Shown: piece after piece, positions 9,482 to 17,535 of the stretch
Layout: every line of letters starts with the position of its first letter
How positions within the stretch are numbered: the stretch's first letter is position 1
Origin: Myxococcales bacterium
Lineage (GTDB): Bacteria > Myxococcota > Myxococcia > Myxococcales > Anaeromyxobacteraceae
Reading direction: 5' to 3'
NCBI GenBank assembly: GCA_021806645.1
Contig: JAJZQX010000006.1
Location: 1-64,000 of the forward strand
DNA length: 64,000 nt
Position numbers and translations under genes: made by a program
Notes under the pieces: generated by a model
Database searches by the model: none
The model's input: only the letters and a program-made list of their open reading frames with translations
Told to the model about the DNA's origin: nothing

Positions 9482-9684
9482 CGGGGAAGAGCGACGACAC
9501 GGCCGGCTGGCCGCGCGGCTGGGACGAGCACCGCCGCGCCCAGGCCCCCGGAGCGCGACTCACGCCCGCCGAGCGGCTCCGCTGGCTGGAAGAGACGATG
9601 GCGACGATGCGGCGGTGGGTGGGGCGCGCGGCGGCCCCGAACCGAAACCCTTCCCCGCCACCGAACCGGCCTTGGGATCGGTAA
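9478..9684 (+). CDS. short partner of nucleotidyltransferase
   Basis: 68-residue protein whose GTG overlaps the nucleotidyltransferase stop by four bases. It carries GWDEHRRAQ followed by LTPAERLRWLEETMATM, a helical pattern of the small proteins commonly found next to DUF6036/AbiEii-type nucleotidyltransferases; the C-terminus is Pro/Asn-rich. Antitoxin or accessory subunit is the likely role, inferred from position and length. It ends 5 bp before the stop of the convergent outer-membrane gene. Confidence 0.65.
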   Translation: MTGKSDDTAGWPRGWDEHRRAQAPGARLTPAERLRWLEETMATMRRWVGRAAAPNRNPSPPPNRPWDR

Positions 9685-9688
9685 CTGG

Positions 9689-10348
9689 CTAGAACGCGTA
9701 CAGCGTCCTGAACCCGAACTGCGACCAGTGGTGACGGCTCCGGTTCGACTCCGGGTAGGTGACGGCCCCGGCCTGGTCCATGATGGTGCCTCGCACCGAC
9801 GAGAACCGGCCGATGGCGAACGACAGGAAGGGGCCGGTCACCCAGCCTCGGGCCGGGACGAAGTCGAGCCCGGCCTGCAGGTCGGCGCTGATGGTGCCCC
9901 GCAGCATCAGGTCGACCTGGTAGGCGCCCGACTCCTTCACGTGGAGCCACTCGAAGCCCGCGCCCGCCGAGAGCCAAGGCAGGGCCACGCCGTCGGTGTC
10001 GAAGCGGACCGTGCCGTGGAAGGTGAGCCGGTCGTCTCGAACCGAGCAGGAGCAGCCGAGGTCGCAGTAGTCGACGAGGCCGAACCCGGCCTGGTAGCTG
10101 GCGCTCACGCTCAAGTACCTGTTGAACCGCCACCCCAGCTCGGCCCAGACCGGCACGGCCTTGGCCACGACGAAGCTCAGGTCGATCCGGGTGCTGCGCA
10201 CAGCCGTTCCGGTGGGCACCTCGATCCCCAGGCGCAGGCCGGCCTCCAGCCCGGGCCCCTCCGATACAGGTGCTCGCGCCAGGGCGGGAGCGGCGAGCAG
10301 CATGGCGAGGGATGCCACGGCGAGGCGACGAGCAAGGCGGATGGGCAT
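9689..10348 (-). CDS. secreted outer-membrane beta-barrel-like protein
   Basis: 219-residue protein with a clear Sec signal peptide (RRLAVASLAMLLAAPALA, cut near residue 25). The mature part alternates polar and hydrophobic residues (LDLSFVV-type strands, RYLSVSASYQAGFGL, TGPFLSFAIGRF) and ends in an aromatic residue (TLYAF), as outer-membrane barrels do. A CDLGCSC cluster sits near residue 97. The ATG at 10348 was chosen because the signal peptide starts there. No specific family recognised; porin-like or an outer-membrane protein of unknown role. Transcribed convergently with the nucleotidyltransferase pair. Confidence 0.75.
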   Translation of the reverse strand: MPIRLARRLAVASLAMLLAAPALARAPVSEGPGLEAGLRLGIEVPTGTAVRSTRIDLSFVVAKAVPVWAELGWRFNRYLSVSASYQAGFGLVDYCDLGCSCSVRDDRLTFHGTVRFDTDGVALPWLSAGAGFEWLHVKESGAYQVDLMLRGTISADLQAGLDFVPARGWVTGPFLSFAIGRFSSVRGTIMDQAGAVTYPESNRSRHHWSQFGFRTLYAF

Positions 10349-10469
10349 GGGGCTCGCAAGGGATGCCGAAGTGGGGCTGGAGAAGCGGGACTGTCGGTCG
10401 AGCCCCCCAAGGATATACTGACGCGCCGTCCGTGTCAGCGGCTGGTCAACCAGGGGCAGGCGGCCCACC

Positions 10470-10510
10470 TTGCGCTTGCAACGACGGAGGCCTACACTTT
10501 CACCTGAAAG
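10470..10510 (+). promoter_or_regulatory. promoter and inverted-repeat operator of xre
   Basis: TTGCGC (10470-10475) and TACACT (10493-10498) are separated by 17 bp, a plausible sigma-70 type promoter. The inverted repeat CTTTC-ACCT-GAAAG (10497-10510) overlaps the -10/start region, where the Xre antitoxin could repress its own operon. Xre-RES operons are known to be autoregulated; the binding itself is inferred. Confidence 0.45.
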
Positions 10511-10528
10511 CAGCGTCCACAGGCTCCC

Positions 10529-10903
10529 ATGCCCTCCCTCGCCCACGCCAGCCCCACCACCCCAGGCGCCGTCCTCACCAAGGCGACGCTGCGGGCGGCC
10601 AGGCTGCTCGGCCTGACCGACGCGTCGCTGGGGACGGTCCTCGGCATCAGCGGCGCCTCGGTCTCCCGCCTCGGGTCGGGCCGCCGGGCCATCGCGCCGG
10701 CCGGCAAGGAGGGGCAGCTGGCCGTCCTCTTCCTGCGCATGTACCGCAGCCTCAACGCCCTGCTGGGCGACGCCGAGAGCTGCCGCAGGTGGCTCCACGC
10801 CGACAACTCGCACCTCGGCGGCGTCCCCGCGGACCTGCTCCGCTCCGTCGAAGGGCTGGTCCATGTCGCCCAGTATCTGGACGCGATGCGCGGGAAGATC
10901 TAG
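10529..10903 (+). CDS. Xre/MbcA/ParS-type antitoxin (DUF2384)
   Basis: 124-residue antitoxin of RES-Xre systems. An N-terminal helix-turn-helix lies at about residues 22-55 (ARLLGLTDASLGTVLGIS, then SVSRLGSGRR) and the C-terminal DUF2384 toxin-binding domain at about 65-124 (RMYRSLNALLGD, RRWLHADNSHLGG, SVEGLVHVAQYLDAMRGKI). Length and layout are normal for the family. It precedes and overlaps the RES-type gene by 41 bp. Since that toxin lacks its central part, this may now be an orphan antitoxin or repressor. Confidence 0.9.
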   Translation: MPSLAHASPTTPGAVLTKATLRAARLLGLTDASLGTVLGISGASVSRLGSGRRAIAPAGKEGQLAVLFLRMYRSLNALLGDAESCRRWLHADNSHLGGVPADLLRSVEGLVHVAQYLDAMRGKI

Positions 10904-11255
10904 GGCCGTCCGGCTCGAGTGCCGGGCCTGGCGGGTGGTCGAGGGGCAGCACCTGCTCTCCACCCGCCACCTGGTCGACTCCGCCGCGGAGCACGACCTG
11001 CTGGAGCGGCTCCTCGACGACACCAAGCCGCCGGTCCCCCGGGGGCCCGAGTTCGCCGGGCTGCACTATCTCCTCTTCACCCCGGCCGCCTTCGCCGGCA
11101 AGAGCCCGCTCCGCCCGGCGCAGAACTGGCAGTGCACGGTCACGGCGCAGGAGGACGTCGAGTACCGGCGGCACGGGGTCGGCGCCGTCGAGCGGGTGGA
11201 CTTCCCGCGCGCCACCTTCCTGGTGGACGGGAAGCTCCCGCACCCGGCCGTGTAG
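10863..11255 (+). pseudogene. RES-domain toxin, central catalytic part deleted in frame
   Basis: 130 residues where related RES toxins have over 200. The start is a normal RES N-terminus (CRAWRVVEGQHLLSTRHLVDS, then LLDDTKPPVP and FAGLHYLLFTP); it then jumps straight to the usual C-terminus (AAFAGKSPLR, QNWQCTV, FPRATFLVDGKLPHP). About 100 residues between HYLLFTP and PAAFA are missing without breaking the frame, including the Arg/Tyr/Glu region that binds NAD+ in characterised RES enzymes. NAD+ depletion should therefore be impossible. The two ends share CTCTTC-CCC-like bases, suggesting a short-homology deletion near 11072-11091. Whether the product is made and still binds the antitoxin is unknown. 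Confidence 0.75.
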
Positions 11256-11335
11256 GCGGTGGAAGGTCACGGCAGGACTCGGCGCCTCCGGGCGTGGCTG
11301 GCAGTGTCCGACCCGTCGCTACACTGGGCCCACGC

Positions 11336-12664
11336 ATGGACCTCTCGACCCTCCTCATCCTGGCCGCCCTGGCGGCGTCGGCCACGGCCCTCCTCCTGCT
11401 CGTCCCCGCCCGCGTCGCCGGGCGGGTCCGCGCCGCGCTGCTCGAGCGGCTCGACGCGCTCGACCGGAGCGCCGAGAAGACCGAGCGCGGCCTGCGCGAG
11501 GAGCTGCGCGGTGGCCGCGGCGAGGCGGCCGCCGAGGCGCAGCGCCAGCGCGACGAGGTGCGCCAGCAGCTGGTGGAGATGGCGCGATTGCAGCGCGAGG
11601 CGCTCGAGGGGTTCGGCGCCCGGCTGCAGCAGCTCACCGACTCCAACGCCAAGCGGCAGGAGGAGCTGCGCAAGACGCTGGAGCAGCGGCTCGAGGGGCT
11701 GCAGAAGGAGAACGCCGAGAAGCTGGAGCTGATGCGCCAGACGGTGGACGAGAAGCTGCAGGGGACGCTGGAGAAGCGGCTGGGCGAGTCGTTCAAGCTG
11801 GTGCAGGGGCAGCTCGAGGCGGTGCAGCGCGGGCTGGGCGAGATGCAGGCGCTGGCCACCGGCGTCGGCGACCTGAAGAAGGTGCTCTCCAACGTGAAGA
11901 CGCGCGGCACCTGGGGCGAGGTGCAGCTCGGCGCGCTGCTGGAGCAGATGCTCTCGCCCGACCAGTACGCCGCCAACGTGGCCCCCAGGCCCGGCTCGGG
12001 CGAGCGGGTCGAGTACGTGATCCGGCTCCCCGGGCACGACAAGGGGGAGGGCGAGGTGCTCCTCCCCATCGACGCCAAGTTCCCTACCGAGGACTACCTG
12101 CGCCTCGTGGAGGCCTCGGAGCGGGGCGACGCCGCGGCGGTGGAGGCGGCCGGCAAGGCGCTGGAGCTGCGCATCCGGGGGTGCGCCAGGGACATCCGCG
12201 ACAAGTACGTCCACCCGCCGCAGACCACCGACTTCGGCCTGCTCTTCCTGCCGACCGAGGGGCTCTACGCCGAGGTGGTGCGCCGGGCCGGCTTCGCCGA
12301 GGCGCTGCAGCGCGACTTCCGGGTCATCGTGGCCGGGCCGTCCACGCTGGCGGCGCTCCTCACCAGCCTGCAGATGGGCTTCCGCACCCTGGCCATCCAG
12401 CAGCGCTCCTCAGAGGTCTGGGAGGTGCTGGGGGCGGTCAAGACCGAGTTCGGCAAGTTCGGCGACATCATCAAGAAGGTGGAGAAGAAGCTGGAGGAGG
12501 CGACCAGCACGCTCTCCACGGTGGGGACGCGCAGCCGCGCCATCGAGCGGAAGCTGCGGACGGTCCAGGAACTGCCGGCCGCCGACGCGCAGCGGCTGCT
12601 GCCGCACCTCGGCGCCGACGACGGCGACGGCGAGGGCGAGGGCGAGGAGCCGGGGGCGGCGTAG
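11336..12664 (+). CDS. rmuC: DNA recombination protein RmuC
   Basis: 442-residue RmuC homologue. Layout: N-terminal membrane anchor (about 4-22, TLLILAALAASATALLLLV), long coiled coil (about 40-190, Arg/Gln/Glu-rich heptads such as QREALEGFGARLQQL) and the RmuC nuclease-like domain (about 195-400) with RGTWGEVQLGALLEQML, VLLPIDAKFP and GLLFLPTEGLYAE. The family limits inversions at short inverted repeats and is related to PD-(D/E)XK nucleases; D-A-K in PIDAKFP fits the catalytic strand. ATG at 11336 places the anchor at the very start. The C-terminal tail is acidic (DDGDGEGEGEE). Confidence 0.93.
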   Translation: MDLSTLLILAALAASATALLLLVPARVAGRVRAALLERLDALDRSAEKTERGLREELRGGRGEAAAEAQRQRDEVRQQLVEMARLQREALEGFGARLQQLTDSNAKRQEELRKTLEQRLEGLQKENAEKLELMRQTVDEKLQGTLEKRLGESFKLVQGQLEAVQRGLGEMQALATGVGDLKKVLSNVKTRGTWGEVQLGALLEQMLSPDQYAANVAPRPGSGERVEYVIRLPGHDKGEGEVLLPIDAKFPTEDYLRLVEASERGDAAAVEAAGKALELRIRGCARDIRDKYVHPPQTTDFGLLFLPTEGLYAEVVRRAGFAEALQRDFRVIVAGPSTLAALLTSLQMGFRTLAIQQRSSEVWEVLGAVKTEFGKFGDIIKKVEKKLEEATSTLSTVGTRSRAIERKLRTVQELPAADAQRLLPHLGADDGDGEGEGEEPGAA

Positions 12665-12748
12665 GCGGGCGGCCTCACGTCAACCGGACCTCATGACCAG
12701 GTCCTCTCCACGTACGAGAACGACTTCGGCACGACAGCGACGCCCTGG

Positions 12749-13150
12749 TCAGGAGATCCGGGCCCGAACCGCTTCGACGAGGGCGGTGGCGATCTCGACG
12801 GCCCGCGCGGCTTCATCCTGGCTCGGCTCCCCGGTGTCTCCGGGATAGCGGTACTTCCACGCAAATTCGGTGAGTGGCGCCGCGGAATCGACGAACGGCG
12901 CGAGCGCAGGGTCGATACCGGCACACACCCTGCCAATCTCCTCGATGCTGTGCGTCTTCCGGAAGGGCCGATCGTGCCAGGCCAGGAACGCCTTCAACGC
13001 CTTCTCGGAGGCCTGCTGGGCGTGGAACGCGATGTCTCCCCAGAGGCCGGCGTCTGGGGCCTGGAACTCCAGGTTGGCGGCTCGGAGATCGAGCGCCGCC
13101 TTGGCCAGCCAGGCCCGTGCGTCCTCGAGCCTGGCATCCTCAGTGGGCAT
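12749..13150 (-). CDS. HEPN-domain protein of MNT/HEPN module
   Basis: 133-residue all-helical HEPN protein. Key parts are WLAKAALDLRAAN (about 14-26), FHAQQASEKALKAFLAWH (about 46-63) and RPFRKTHSIEEI (about 65-76), which contains an R-x5-H pattern of the kind used by HEPN ribonucleases. The start overlaps the upstream nucleotidyltransferase stop by 11 bp. In characterised MntA/HepT pairs the HEPN protein is an RNase toxin neutralised by AMPylation by the MNT partner; that role is likely but not shown here. Confidence 0.85.
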   Translation of the reverse strand: MPTEDARLEDARAWLAKAALDLRAANLEFQAPDAGLWGDIAFHAQQASEKALKAFLAWHDRPFRKTHSIEEIGRVCAGIDPALAPFVDSAAPLTEFAWKYRYPGDTGEPSQDEAARAVEIATALVEAVRARIS

Positions 13151-13469
13151 GGAGCAGCCGACCTTCTCGGAGAACGGTTCCGGGAAGCGACGCCTTGAGT
13201 TCCCGGCGCCGCTCGAACCAGGTCCGGGTGCAGACCAGCACGTCGGCCGCCGTCCCGGTCCCGCGGAGCGCCTCGTACGCAAGCCTGCTCGACCGGCGAG
13301 ACGGCGGCGCACCGTCGTCCACCACCAGGAGCAGATCGTAATCGCTGTCCGGGCCGGCGTCGCCGCGGGCGTGGGAGCCGAACAGGTACACCTCGACCGG
13401 CTCGTAGGCGTCGACAAGGCGCCGAGTGATCTCTTGCAGCTGGCGATCGCCGTTCTGGCCCACGGTCAT
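13140..13469 (-). CDS. minimal nucleotidyltransferase (MNT) antitoxin
   Basis: 109-residue MNT protein. The catalytic signature GSHARGDAGPDSDYDLLLV (about 36-54) carries the G-S-x10-D-x-D arrangement, with a third acidic position in ADVLVCT near 84. ATG at 13469 was chosen because it leaves a normal short N-terminal helix (GDRQLQEITRRLVDAY); longer upstream readings are Cys-rich and atypical. First gene of the pair, overlapping the HEPN gene, as in MntA/HepT systems where this protein AMPylates the toxin. Confidence 0.87.
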   Translation of the reverse strand: MTVGQNGDRQLQEITRRLVDAYEPVEVYLFGSHARGDAGPDSDYDLLLVVDDGAPPSRRSSRLAYEALRGTGTAADVLVCTRTWFERRRELKASLPGTVLREGRLLHAH

Positions 13470-13577
13470 GCTGAGCGGGAAGTTACCGCAGCATGTTGGG
13501 TGTGTCGATGAAGGGTCGCAGCATGCCTCCTGGCCGCCGGCCATCGGGTCCGGCTGGTGCGCCGCGCCGACGGGACC

Positions 13578-14327
13578 TCACCCGTGCTTCAGGGCGAAGA
13601 CGGTCAGCGACTCCCGGAGATACTCGGGATTCTGGCCGAGCCGGATGGCGATCAGGCCGGCGACGATCTGGTGCCGGACCAGCTGTTCGTGCTGGTCGAG
13701 GGTCCGCACCTTGCCGGACAGCGGCAGGAACAGGAGGCCGGCGAGGAGCGCGCCGTAACAGGTGGACGCCAGCGAGGCCGTGACCGCGGTCCACGGGGCG
13801 GCCTGGTCCTGGAGCCCCGGCGCCAGCTGGACGATCCCGACCAGCGTTCCGGCCACGCCGAGCAGCAGGGCGGAGTGGCCCATGAACCGGAAGAGCCGCT
13901 CGGCCTGCGCCCGCCGCCCCGAGAGGAGCTCCGACTCCAGCCGCAGCAGCTCCGCGATGCGCTCCGCCTCCACGCCGTCGACGAGCAGGTAGAGCCCCTT
14001 CGACAGAAACGGCTCCCGGAGCGACACCGCCTCCGGGTCGATGGTGGCGACGCCCTGGGCCCGGGCCTGGCGGGCGAGGCCGATCAGCGCCTGGGACACC
14101 TGCCGGGTGGTGACCGTGTGGGAGAGGAAGATTCGCGACAGCGCCGAGAGGGCGTCGAGCACCGTCCGGCGCGATGAGGCGAGCGTGGCGGCGGCCAGGG
14201 TGCCGCCGAGCACGATGAGCAGCGCGGTCCGGTGGGTGAAGATCGAGAAGTCGCCGCCGCTCGACCGGACAGCGAGGGAAACGAAGGCGATGCCGAGGAC
14301 GAGGCCGAGGTAGGTGGTGGTGCGCAC
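13578..14327 (-). CDS. MotA/TolQ/ExbB-like proton channel protein
   Basis: 249-residue membrane protein with the MotA layout: two N-terminal helices (about 3-23 and 33-52), a cytoplasmic loop of about 90 residues, and two C-terminal helices (about 151-171, LLGVAGTLVGIVQLAPG; about 185-203, STCYGALLAGLLFLPLSGKV) followed by a charged tail. GTG start at 14327, four bases after the agmatinase stop, so it is the last gene of the GNAT-PlsC-agmatinase operon. No MotB, TolR or ExbD partner is adjacent, so an orphan stator or energy-transfer subunit is possible; the exact subfamily is uncertain. Confidence 0.8.
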   Translation of the reverse strand: MRTTTYLGLVLGIAFVSLAVRSSGGDFSIFTHRTALLIVLGGTLAAATLASSRRTVLDALSALSRIFLSHTVTTRQVSQALIGLARQARAQGVATIDPEAVSLREPFLSKGLYLLVDGVEAERIAELLRLESELLSGRRAQAERLFRFMGHSALLLGVAGTLVGIVQLAPGLQDQAAPWTAVTASLASTCYGALLAGLLFLPLSGKVRTLDQHEQLVRHQIVAGLIAIRLGQNPEYLRESLTVFALKHG

Positions 14328-14331
14328 GCCC

Positions 14332-15303
14332 CTACATCGTAGAGCGGCCCGCGGTGAGGGTCGAGATGGCGACCAGCGCGAGCCCCTCGAAGAGCAGGTG
14401 GGCCGCCAGGTGGCTGGTGATATCGGCCTGGTCGAGCGCCGGGCAGACCTCGACGAGATCCATGCCGATGAGGTGCACGCCGGCCAGCCCGCGCACCAGC
14501 TGGAGCGCCTCGCGCGAGCTGAGGCCGCCCGGGACCGGCGTCCCGGTGCCCGGCGCGAAGGCCGGGTCGACGGCGTCCACGTCGAACGAGAGGTAGACGG
14601 GGGTGTCGCCGACCGCCGCGCGGATCCGGGCGGCCACGGCGCCGGCACCGGCCGCCGCCAGGTCGTCGGCGGTGGTCACCTGCGCCCCGTGCTCGGCGCT
14701 CAGCAGCCCGTCGTCGGCCGCGCCCCACGGGCCCCGCAGCCCCACCTGGTGGAGCTGGCCGGGGCGGATCAGCCCCTCCTCGATGGCGTGGCGGAAGGGA
14801 GTGCCGTGGTGGAACGGCTCGCCCCAGGTCTCCGGGCCGCTGGTGTCGAGGTGGGCGTCGACGTGGACCACCGCCACCGGTCCGTGGACGCGGGCCGCGG
14901 CGCGCAGCGCCGGGAGCGCGATCGAGTGGTCGCCGCCGACCAGGAACGGCGCGGCGCCGGCGCGGTGGACGGCGAAGGCGCCGGCCTCGACCCGATCGCG
15001 CACGGCCTCCGGCTGGAAGGGCGGGAAGACCACGTTGCCGCCGTCCACGGCCCCCGACCGCTCGAAGACGGAGACCCGGTGGACCGGGTGCCAGCCCTGC
15101 ACGAAGGCGCTGACCCGGCGGACCTGGTACGGGGCGAAGCGCGCGCCCGGCGAGGCGGTGGTGCCACCGTCGTACGGTACCCCGAGCAGGACGGCGCGCG
15201 TCCCGGACGGCGGCGACCCGGGGCGGGCGGCCACCGGGAGCCGGAAGAACGGGGTCTGGCCGTGCGCCAGGTACTCCTGCGCCGACTGCTGGCTCGCTCT
15301 CAA
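14332..15303 (-). CDS. agmatinase-like ureohydrolase
   Basis: 323-residue arginase-superfamily enzyme. All manganese-binding motifs are present: GGDHS (about 122-126), VDAHLD (about 145-150) and SFDVDAVDP (about 237-245). The N-terminal YDGGTTASPGARFAP matches agmatinases and guanidinobutyrases rather than arginases. The probable start is TTG at 15303 within TTGA, overlapping the PlsC stop; no ATG or GTG occurs near the expected N-terminus. Third gene of a four-gene operon. Agmatinase would make putrescine and urea; the real substrate cannot be settled from sequence. A second family member (hutG) lies 3 kb away. Confidence 0.85.
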   Translation of the reverse strand: MRASQQSAQEYLAHGQTPFFRLPVAARPGSPPSGTRAVLLGVPYDGGTTASPGARFAPYQVRRVSAFVQGWHPVHRVSVFERSGAVDGGNVVFPPFQPEAVRDRVEAGAFAVHRAGAAPFLVGGDHSIALPALRAAARVHGPVAVVHVDAHLDTSGPETWGEPFHHGTPFRHAIEEGLIRPGQLHQVGLRGPWGAADDGLLSAEHGAQVTTADDLAAAGAGAVAARIRAAVGDTPVYLSFDVDAVDPAFAPGTGTPVPGGLSSREALQLVRGLAGVHLIGMDLVEVCPALDQADITSHLAAHLLFEGLALVAISTLTAGRSTM

Positions 15304-16055
15304 GCCGCCTCCAGCAGCGAGAGGACCCGCCCGCGGACTTCGTCGGCCAGCCCCATGGCGGTCGCGTGATCGCCCGGCTCGACCGCCGCCCCGAAGCGGA
15401 GCCGGACCCGGGAGGTGCCGCGCGCCGCCAGCCGGAGGTAGTGGGGCACGAAGGTGGCGTCGCCGGTCCAGGCGAGATCGGCCGGCTGGTAGCGGAGCGC
15501 CACCGGCACCACCGGCACGCCCAGCCGCCGCGCCAGGCCGAAGAGCCCCCTGTGGAACGGCGCCACCGAGGCGCCGTCGGTGGTGGTCCCCTCCGGGAAG
15601 TTGAGGAGCGCGACCTGGTTCCGTAGCGCCAGCTCGGCCTCCCGCAGCACGTCGCGCCCGGAGTTCCGGTTGCCCCGGTCGTAGAAGATGACGCCCAGCA
15701 GCCCCGCCAGCGTCCCGACCACCGGCCAGCCGCGGACGTCGAGCTTGGAGATGGGGGCGCAGGGCGCGTGCGCCGCCACCACGATGGGGTCGAGCCAGCT
15801 CACGTGGTTGCAGGCCAGCAGCACCGGCCCGAGCGGCGGCAGGCCATCGACGGTGGCCTCGATGCCATGATGCTCGAGCACCGCGCGGCAGCCGTCGCGC
15901 AGCGTCCGGGCCCGATCCCGCGCCCGCCCACCGTTCTGCCGGAGGCCGCGGGCCCGGGCGGTGATGATGGCGGCGGTGACGCTGGTGAAGGCGAGCCGCG
16001 CGCCGGCCCGGAACATCCCGGCGCCGCCGCCGGCGACGACGGCGAGGGCGGTCAT
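15300..16055 (-). CDS. PlsC-type 1-acylglycerol-phosphate acyltransferase
   Basis: 251-residue membrane acyltransferase. The catalytic H-x4-D motif is in NHVSWLDP (about 83-90), followed by motif II around FYDRGNRNSGRD and motif III FPEGTTTDG (about 156-164). A hydrophobic N-terminal segment anchors it. The ATG shares a base with the upstream GNAT stop (TGATG), and its own stop overlaps the agmatinase start. The usual role is the second acylation of phosphatidic acid, but paralogues such as OlsA acylate lyso-aminolipids; context next to a GNAT leaves that open. Confidence 0.88.
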   Translation of the reverse strand: MTALAVVAGGGAGMFRAGARLAFTSVTAAIITARARGLRQNGGRARDRARTLRDGCRAVLEHHGIEATVDGLPPLGPVLLACNHVSWLDPIVVAAHAPCAPISKLDVRGWPVVGTLAGLLGVIFYDRGNRNSGRDVLREAELALRNQVALLNFPEGTTTDGASVAPFHRGLFGLARRLGVPVVPVALRYQPADLAWTGDATFVPHYLRLAARGTSRVRLRFGAAVEPGDHATAMGLADEVRGRVLSLLEAA

Positions 16056-16579
16056 CAGGCGACCTCCCGCAGCGACTCACGGTCGACGAGCCCGAGCCGC
16101 TCCATCTTGCCGCGCAGCGCCTCGAAGCCGGCCCGGTCGATGCGGGAGACCAGCCGCCGATCCCCTGGGCCGTAGAAGTCGTCCCGGTAGCCGAGCTCGG
16201 TGGCGCCGAGAGCGCGGTGGAGCGAGCGGGCCGCCAGGTTGTCCTCCTTGACCGTGAACCAGCAGCTCTCCACCCGGGTGGCCAGCGAGCCGATCAGTGC
16301 CCGCAGCAGCTGGACCGCCACGCGCGAGCCCTGCCGGCCGGGGGCCACCGCCAGCGTGGTGCAGTAGGCCTCGACCCCACGCACGAAGCAGAGGACGTAG
16401 CCGACGATCCGGCCGTCCTCGACGGCGGCGAAGCAGGTGTCGCCGAAGAACTCGCAGCAGAGCCGGACGTAGTAGGCGCCCAGCACGCCCTCGCCGGCGG
16501 CACCGAACACCTCCTCCTCGAGCCGCATCAGCCCAGCGAAGTCGTCCTGCCTGAGAGGCCTGATCTCGCGTCGCGCCAT
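16055..16579 (-). CDS. GNAT-family N-acetyltransferase
   Basis: 174-residue GNAT fold protein: N-terminal [20 protein letters not shown], central strand [20 protein letters not shown], motif [21 protein letters not shown] and motif [18 protein letters not shown]. The acetyl-CoA loop reads RQGSRVA, lacking the usual glycine at the fourth position of Q/R-x-x-G-x-G/A. The start at 16579 has a strong ribosome-binding site (AAGGAGG, 5 bp upstream), so this leads the operon GNAT-PlsC-agmatinase-MotA. Substrate unknown. Confidence 0.85.
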   Translation of the reverse strand: MARREIRPLRQDDFAGLMRLEEEVFGAAGEGVLGAYYVRLCCEFFGDTCFAAVEDGRIVGYVLCFVRGVEAYCTTLAVAPGRQGSRVAVQLLRALIGSLATRVESCWFTVKEDNLAARSLHRALGATELGYRDDFYGPGDRRLVSRIDRAGFEALRGKMERLGLVDRESLREVA

Positions 16580-16740
16580 GGGTTCCTCCTTGGGTGCGGG
16601 GCGAGGTTGACGGGACCACGTGGCCGGCCAGTCGCGGATCGGTGACGGCCCGGCAACGGCGCGACTGTTCACGCCCCCGCCCGGCGGCGGCCCTCGTTTC
16701 GTCACCGGCCCGGAGTCGAATGGCTCGCCATGGAGGTCAC

Positions 16741-17523
16741 GTGATCAGGACGCTCGCGCACTTGTCGGACCTGCACCTCGGACGGAGCGAGGCCGACGCC
16801 ATCGGCTTGAGGCGCGCCGTGACGGCGCTGGTCGAGGCCGGCGTCGATCACGTGGTGGTGACCGGCGACGTCACCGACGGCGGGCAGTTCGACCAGCTGG
16901 GCGCCTTCCAGCGCCTCACCGCCCCCATCGCCGACCGGCTCACGCTGGTGCCCGGCAACCACGATCGGGTCGGCGAGAACGCCGGCCGGCTCATGATGCG
17001 GGGGCGGGTGGCCGCCGAGGCGCGCGACGGGCTCTACCTGGTCCGCGTGGACTCGACCGCGCCGCACAACCGCCGGCTCATCGACGCCCACGGCCAGCTC
17101 ACCGTCGAGGACCTGGTGGCCATCGACGCCGCCGTCGATCGTGCCCCGGCCCGCGTGCTGGTGGCGGTGCTCCTCCACCACCACGTGCACCGGCTCCCGG
17201 GGGACGACGTCTGGGAGCACCTGGCCGCCATGGTCGGCCTGCCTTGGACCGCCGAGCTGCGGCGCGGCCCGGCGCTCCTCGAGCGGCTGCGCGGCCGCTG
17301 CGATCTCGTCCTGCACGGCCACCGCCACGTGCCGGCCGGGCTGGTGCTCGGGCGCGGCGAGGCGCGGCCCCTCCACGTGGCCAACGCCGGCTGCACCACC
17401 AGCCTCGGGCGCACCCGGCTCTTCTGCCACGAGGGCGGCCGCCTGACCGGCCAGGGCTGGCTGGAGCACGACGCGCGCCGGCCGGAGGAGCGGACCGTCG
17501 CCGGCCTGGTGGCGGCGGCGTAG
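16741..17523 (+). CDS. calcineurin-like metallophosphoesterase
   Basis: 260-residue phosphoesterase with the full metal-binding set: DLHLG (about 10-14), GDVTD (about 42-46), PGNHDR (about 74-79), HHHVH (about 146-150) and LHGHRH (about 193-198). GTG start at 16741 preceded by GGAGG at six-base spacing. It is divergent from the GNAT operon and convergent with hutG (12 bp between stops). Related proteins act on cyclic nucleotides, nucleotides or UDP-sugars; the substrate is not evident. Confidence 0.88.
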   Translation: MIRTLAHLSDLHLGRSEADAIGLRRAVTALVEAGVDHVVVTGDVTDGGQFDQLGAFQRLTAPIADRLTLVPGNHDRVGENAGRLMMRGRVAAEARDGLYLVRVDSTAPHNRRLIDAHGQLTVEDLVAIDAAVDRAPARVLVAVLLHHHVHRLPGDDVWEHLAAMVGLPWTAELRRGPALLERLRGRCDLVLHGHRHVPAGLVLGRGEARPLHVANAGCTTSLGRTRLFCHEGGRLTGQGWLEHDARRPEERTVAGLVAAA

Positions 17524-17535
17524 CAGGGCGCACCC

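Noticed and set aside
9740-9756. GGTTCGACTCC, a tRNA T-loop-like sequence
   Set aside because: It lies inside the coding sequence of the outer-membrane-like protein (TYPESNRSRHH region); no acceptor or anticodon stem surrounds it. No tRNA or rRNA gene was recognised in the window.
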